Positions 24,754 to 27,991 of a DNA stretch of 27,991 nt are shown piece after piece. Under the pieces are notes generated by a model that did not search any database, was not told the origin of the DNA, and saw nothing but the letters and a program-made list of their open reading frames with translations. The DNA is taken from positions 1 through 27,991 of the forward strand of contig AFZH01021523.1 in the NCBI GenBank assembly GCA_048213135.1, read 5' to 3'. Both the position numbers and the translations under genes were made by a program. How positions within the stretch are numbered: position 1 is the stretch's first letter; every line of letters starts with the position of its first letter. The DNA comes from Reclinomonas americana ATCC 50394 (taxonomy: Eukaryota > Jakobida > Jakobea > Jakobida).

Positions 24754-25722
24754 TTAGCCGCTGAGATCTTCGCCTGGAGCCTCGGGCGGGTTGTTCTCCG
24801 GATCTGGCTGATCTGCTCTCGCTGACGAACGCGACTCCGCAGCGAGCCAATCGATGAACGATGCGACATCGGGGTCCCGTTGCCCTCCGATGGGTGTGAC
24901 GGCAAAATAAGAGCCGTTGCCCCGGAGCGGAGCGACCATTTCGAGCGCGGTCAGCGCGCCCTCCGCCAGCTCTCGTTCGACCAGGAAGGAAGGCACCAAT
25001 CCAACTCCGATTCCTGCGGCTGCCGCTGCGGCAACCATGGAGAACTGGTCGAACAGGGGCCCACGCTGCGGGGAGGGGTGCTCGGCTCCTGCGGCCGCGA
25101 ACCAATCGCGCCAGAGATTCGGCCGTGTCGCCTGCTGCAGCAGCGCCGCCCGCATGAGGTCGGCCGGTTCGCGTAGATCGTGCTCGACGATGTAAGAAGC
25201 ATGGGCGACGGCGATGACGTCCTCGTCCCAGAGATGCGTCATTTCCGCGTGGGCCCAGTTCGGCAGTCCGAAATGAATGGCAATGTCCGCTGACCGCTCG
25301 GCCAAGTCGAATGGCTGGGATTCCGTGACGAGTTGAAACGTCACCATCGGGTGTCGGGCGAAATAGCCGGGAAGACGCGGAATCAACCAGCGGGTGGCGA
25401 AAGTTGGCAGCACGCCTATTTTCAGCGTTCGTTCGCTGCCGGCTGAGGCCATGATCGAGTGCGCTGAACTCGCATAATCGGCCAGGATTTTCCTTGCGGA
25501 GGCGAGAAAAGCGTTCCCCGCCTTGGTAAGGACCACGCGACCCTTGACGCGCTCAAAAAGCGTTGCGCCCAGCGTGCTTTCCAGTTCGCGGATTTGCTTG
25601 CTCACCGCGCTCTGCGTCAGGGATAGTTCTTCAGCTGCACGGGTGAAGCTGCCATGCCGGCCCGCCGCCTCGAAGGCGGCCAGTTCTTGCAGCGAAGGCA
25701 TTTGGGCCCGGCGTAGCAGCAT
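24754..25722 (-). CDS. LysR-family transcription regulator (GcvA-like)
   Basis: Product of about 322 residues if started at the ATG at 25722; a longer frame to a TTG at 25767 is open but would place the operator-like palindrome inside the gene. No start has a strong ribosome binding site, so the start is uncertain. LTTR hallmarks: N-terminal HTH (PSLQELAAFEAAGRHGSFTR, AAEELSLTQSAVSKQIRELE) and a periplasmic-binding-protein-like effector domain (LKIGVLPTFATRWLIPRLP onwards). The GcvA-type group often controls amino-acid metabolism. It is divergent from hglS across 229 bases and probably regulates it; the acidic, Pro-rich C-terminal tail is unusual but short. Confidence 0.88.
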   Translation of the reverse strand: MLLRRAQMPSLQELAAFEAAGRHGSFTRAAEELSLTQSAVSKQIRELESTLGATLFERVKGRVVLTKAGNAFLASARKILADYASSAHSIMASAGSERTLKIGVLPTFATRWLIPRLPGYFARHPMVTFQLVTESQPFDLAERSADIAIHFGLPNWAHAEMTHLWDEDVIAVAHASYIVEHDLREPADLMRAALLQQATRPNLWRDWFAAAGAEHPSPQRGPLFDQFSMVAAAAAAGIGVGLVPSFLVERELAEGALTALEMVAPLRGNGSYFAVTPIGGQRDPDVASFIDWLAAESRSSARADQPDPENNPPEAPGEDLSG

Positions 25723-25730
25723 GCGCGCAT

Positions 25731-25747
25731 CATTCCATATTGGAATG
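25731..25747. promoter_or_regulatory. LTTR-box-like palindrome between the LysR gene and hglS
   Basis: CATTCCA-TAT-TGGAATG is a perfect 7-bp inverted repeat with the T-N11-A spacing typical of LysR recognition sites. It lies just upstream of the favoured LysR start, in the divergent promoter region. Confidence 0.55.
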
Positions 25748-25951
25748 AATCTGTGAAGAAGCATCAATTGCGTGGCCGTTACCTTGCCCGCATGACTGTC
25801 GACCGATCTCAGGCCCCAAAGCCGGTGTGTCGCAAGTCAGAGTCAGAAGTGCTCCCGTCACCGGTTCAGCCGTCGAGCCTCGGTCATGGCGGACGCGATC
25901 ATCCGTGACTGCCGGCCCAACATCGATCACCGCTGAGAGAGGACGCAAACC

Positions 25952-27349
25952 ATGAGCCGATTGCCCAAATTCATGTCGCCTGACGAGGTCCGCACGATCT
26001 TTTCCCGTGCGATGTCCGACATGTATCGCGAAGAGGTGCCGCAATACGGGACGTTGATGAAGCTCGTTGGCGAGGTGAATGTCGGGACTCGACGGGCCGA
26101 TCCCGTTCTGGACGGCCGGCTGATCGCCAATGACGAGATCGAGCGATTGGATCTCGAGCGCCATGGCGCGATCCGCGTCGGTACGGCGGACGAGCTTTCG
26201 ACCATGCGCCGGCTTTTCGCGGTCATGGGCATGCAGCCGGTTGGCTACTATGACCTGTCGATCGCAGGCGTTCCTGTGCATTCGACGGCGTTTCGCCCGA
26301 TCGATCCAATGGCTTTGCGCCGTAATCCGTTCCGCGTCTTCACGTCGCTCCTGCGATTGGATCTCATTGAGGATGCGACGCTCCGGAGCGAAGCAACGGC
26401 AATCCTCGCGCGCCGCTCGATCTTTACGCCAGCTTGTCTCGAACTGATCAGATCGTGCGAGGCGCAGGGAGGCTTGAACGAAGCCCAAGCCCGGCAGTTC
26501 GTCGCCGAGGCGCTCGAAACCTTCCGCTGGCACAGCGACGCGACGGTTTCCGTGGACGTCTACAACCGGCTTCGGGCAGCTCATCCGCTGGTTGCCGATA
26601 TAGTCTGCTTCAAGGGTCCGCATATCAACCATCTCACGCCGAGGACGCTCGATATCGACGCGGTCCAGGTCGGGATGCCCGCGCAAGGCATTTCTCCGAA
26701 AGCGGTGATCGAAGGTCCGCCGCGACGCCGTGTTCCGATCTTGCTTCGGCAGACCAGCTTCCGGGCGCTGCAGGAGCCGATTTCGTTCCGCGGCAGCCAT
26801 GGCGGCCAGCAGGATGGCACGCATACGGCGCGGTTCGGTGAAATCGAGCAGCGAGGCGCTGCGCTGACGCCGAAGGGACGCCAGCTTTACGACGATTTGC
26901 TTGCCGGGGTGCGCGCCGATGTTCAGGTCACGTCAAATGGGTCAAACGCCGGTGACTACATGGCGGCGCTCGAGCGTCATTTCGAGAAGTTCCCGGATGA
27001 CGAGGACGCTCTGAGAACACAGGGGCTGGCGTATTTCCGTTATGCAGCGACCGGAAAGCGCGGTGCCGATCCGAAGGCGAGCCTCGAAAGCCTCCTGGCC
27101 GCCGGTTACATCAGGGCCGAGCCGCTTACCTATGAGGATTTCTTGCCTGTCAGCGCCGCTGGCATTTTCTCTTCCAATCTGGGCGACGAAGGTCAGAAAA
27201 ATCATCGGGAGAGGTCGGAGCGGGCGTCCTTTGAAGAGGCGCTCGGGACCTCCGTGATCGATGAGATCGCCGTCTACGCTGTGGCCGAGAAGGCTTCGAT
27301 CGAAGAGACGCGCGATGTGTTGACCATTGCTGCTCAACGTATCGCCTGA
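25952..27349 (+). CDS. hglS: 2-oxoadipate dioxygenase/decarboxylase (HglS/YdcJ, DUF1338)
   Basis: Product of 465 residues with GAGAGGA upstream of the ATG. It fits the DUF1338/VOC-fold family whose Pseudomonas member HglS converts 2-oxoadipate to D-2-hydroxyglutarate in lysine catabolism. Likely metal ligands, judged by spacing against HglS as I recall it, are His 71, His 224 (GPHINHLT) and Glu 297 or 299 (GEIEQRG); Arg 75 and Val 400-Ser 401 (LPVSAAGIF) would line the substrate pocket. The family's single-His pairing and length fit. It is divergent from the LysR gene, as is common for this enzyme. A D-2-hydroxyacid dehydrogenase lies at 7122-8525 and etfB follows, consistent with a D-2-hydroxyglutarate to ETF electron route, though the first is far away. 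Confidence 0.85.
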   Translation: MSRLPKFMSPDEVRTIFSRAMSDMYREEVPQYGTLMKLVGEVNVGTRRADPVLDGRLIANDEIERLDLERHGAIRVGTADELSTMRRLFAVMGMQPVGYYDLSIAGVPVHSTAFRPIDPMALRRNPFRVFTSLLRLDLIEDATLRSEATAILARRSIFTPACLELIRSCEAQGGLNEAQARQFVAEALETFRWHSDATVSVDVYNRLRAAHPLVADIVCFKGPHINHLTPRTLDIDAVQVGMPAQGISPKAVIEGPPRRRVPILLRQTSFRALQEPISFRGSHGGQQDGTHTARFGEIEQRGAALTPKGRQLYDDLLAGVRADVQVTSNGSNAGDYMAALERHFEKFPDDEDALRTQGLAYFRYAATGKRGADPKASLESLLAAGYIRAEPLTYEDFLPVSAAGIFSSNLGDEGQKNHRERSERASFEEALGTSVIDEIAVYAVAEKASIEETRDVLTIAAQRIA

Positions 27350-27416
27350 GAGCGCTCTCGATCCGGCAAGTGAACCACTGACAAGTAATCCCTTTTGGTT
27401 CAAAGGTGAAACGCCC

Positions 27417-27991
27417 ATGAAGATTCTAGTGCCCGTTAAGCGGGTGGTTGATTACAATGTTAAGATCCGCGTGAAGGCTGACGGTTCGGGCGTTGAGCTG
27501 GCGAACGTGAAGATGTCGATGAACCCGTTCGACGAGATCGCGGTCGAAGAGGCGTTGCGTCTCAAGGAAGCCGGCAAGGCGAGCGAGGTCGTGGTGGTCT
27601 CGATCGGCCCGGCTCAAGCCGCTGAGACGATCCGCACCGGCCTGGCGATGGGCGCCGATCGCGGCATCCTGGTCAAGGTCGAGGGCACGGTCGAGCCGCT
27701 CGCCGTCGCCAAGCTCCTGAAGAAGGTCGTCGAGCAGGAGGCGCCCGGCCTCGTCGTGCTCGGCAAGCAGGCGATCGATGACGACTGCAACCAGACCGGC
27801 CAGATGCTGGCGGCGCTGCTCGGCTGGGGCCAGGGCACGTTTGCCTCGAAGGTCGAGCTATCAGCGGATTCGGTCGACGTAACCCGCGAGGTCGATGGCG
27901 GCCTGCAGACGGTCTCGCTCAAGCTCCCGGCGATCGTGACCACCGATCTGCGCCTGAACGAGCCGCGTTACGCCTCGCTGCCCAACATCAT
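27417..27991 (+). CDS. etfB: Electron transfer flavoprotein beta subunit, truncated by the window end
   Basis: Begins at the ATG at 27417 with AAAGGTGA upstream and runs off the right edge after 191 codons of about 250. The N-terminus [19 protein letters not shown], the [19 protein letters not shown] segment and [25 protein letters not shown] (AMP/adenine-binding region) are diagnostic of EtfB. ETF accepts electrons from acyl-CoA dehydrogenases and FAD hydroxyacid dehydrogenases and passes them to ETF-ubiquinone oxidoreductase. The gene lies 67 bases after hglS, and etfA presumably follows beyond the edge. It is probably the organism's housekeeping ETF, with its own promoter possible in the gap (no clear hexamers seen). 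Confidence 0.95.
   Translation, partial: MKILVPVKRVVDYNVKIRVKADGSGVELANVKMSMNPFDEIAVEEALRLKEAGKASEVVVVSIGPAQAAETIRTGLAMGADRGILVKVEGTVEPLAVAKLLKKVVEQEAPGLVVLGKQAIDDDCNQTGQMLAALLGWGQGTFASKVELSADSVDVTREVDGGLQTVSLKLPAIVTTDLRLNEPRYASLPNI

Noticed and set aside
1-27991. tRNA, rRNA or CRISPR arrays
   Set aside because: I saw no cloverleaf-like CCA-region pattern, no rRNA sequence, and no regularly spaced repeats with unique spacers. The tandem binding-protein genes are gene-scale duplications.

Overview
The window is GC-rich, densely packed bacterial DNA. Protein signatures (EtfB, a POPT-type ABC transporter, a MocR/GntR regulator, a 2-oxoadipate dioxygenase) and codon style point to an alphaproteobacterium, probably Hyphomicrobiales (Bosea-like). 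That placement is inference; no rRNA or marker gene is present.

Layout. (1) 1-2406: the edge of an accessory element. It holds the end of one ORF translationally coupled to a P-loop ATPase of the primase-associated type found in genomic islands, then a hairpin, a decayed stretch resembling part of a second ATPase copy, and a fragment of an IS630-type transposase. (2) 2407-6968, minus strand: an SMP-30/gluconolactonase-like lactonase, a two-subunit 3-oxoacid CoA-transferase, and an IlvD/Edd-family sugar-acid-type dehydratase. (3) 7122-9523, plus strand: a D-2-hydroxyacid dehydrogenase-type FAD flavoprotein and a xylose-isomerase-like TIM-barrel protein. (4) 9789-16428: three tandem paralogous periplasmic binding proteins, one fused double-domain permease and one ATPase, forming an ABC importer of the polyamine/opine/phosphonate type. 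(5) 16490-23045: two gamma-glutamyltransferase-fold Ntn hydrolases with a VOC protein between them, then a class III and a class V PLP aminotransferase. (6) 23072-24574, minus strand: a MocR-type regulator (GntR wHTH fused to an aminotransferase fold). (7) 24754 to the right edge: a LysR regulator divergent from a 2-oxoadipate dioxygenase/decarboxylase (HglS), and the start of etfB.

The main observation is that regions 2 to 6 look like one regulated catabolic system. A direct repeat of GATACA-like units, set one helical turn apart (10 or 11 bp), occurs in six intergenic regions: ilvD-like/FAD dehydrogenase, each of the three binding-protein genes, the first Ntn hydrolase, and mocR itself. Direct repeats of this kind are typical MocR operators. 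Both GGT-like proteins keep the catalytic Thr but appear to lack the residues that hold the alpha-amino and alpha-carboxyl groups of a gamma-glutamyl donor, so they probably cleave a different amide. The working model is uptake of an amide conjugate, possibly opine-like, through a transporter with three binding proteins, cytoplasmic amide cleavage, transamination of the amine part, and oxidation/dehydration of a hydroxy-acid part. The substrate cannot be read from the sequence.
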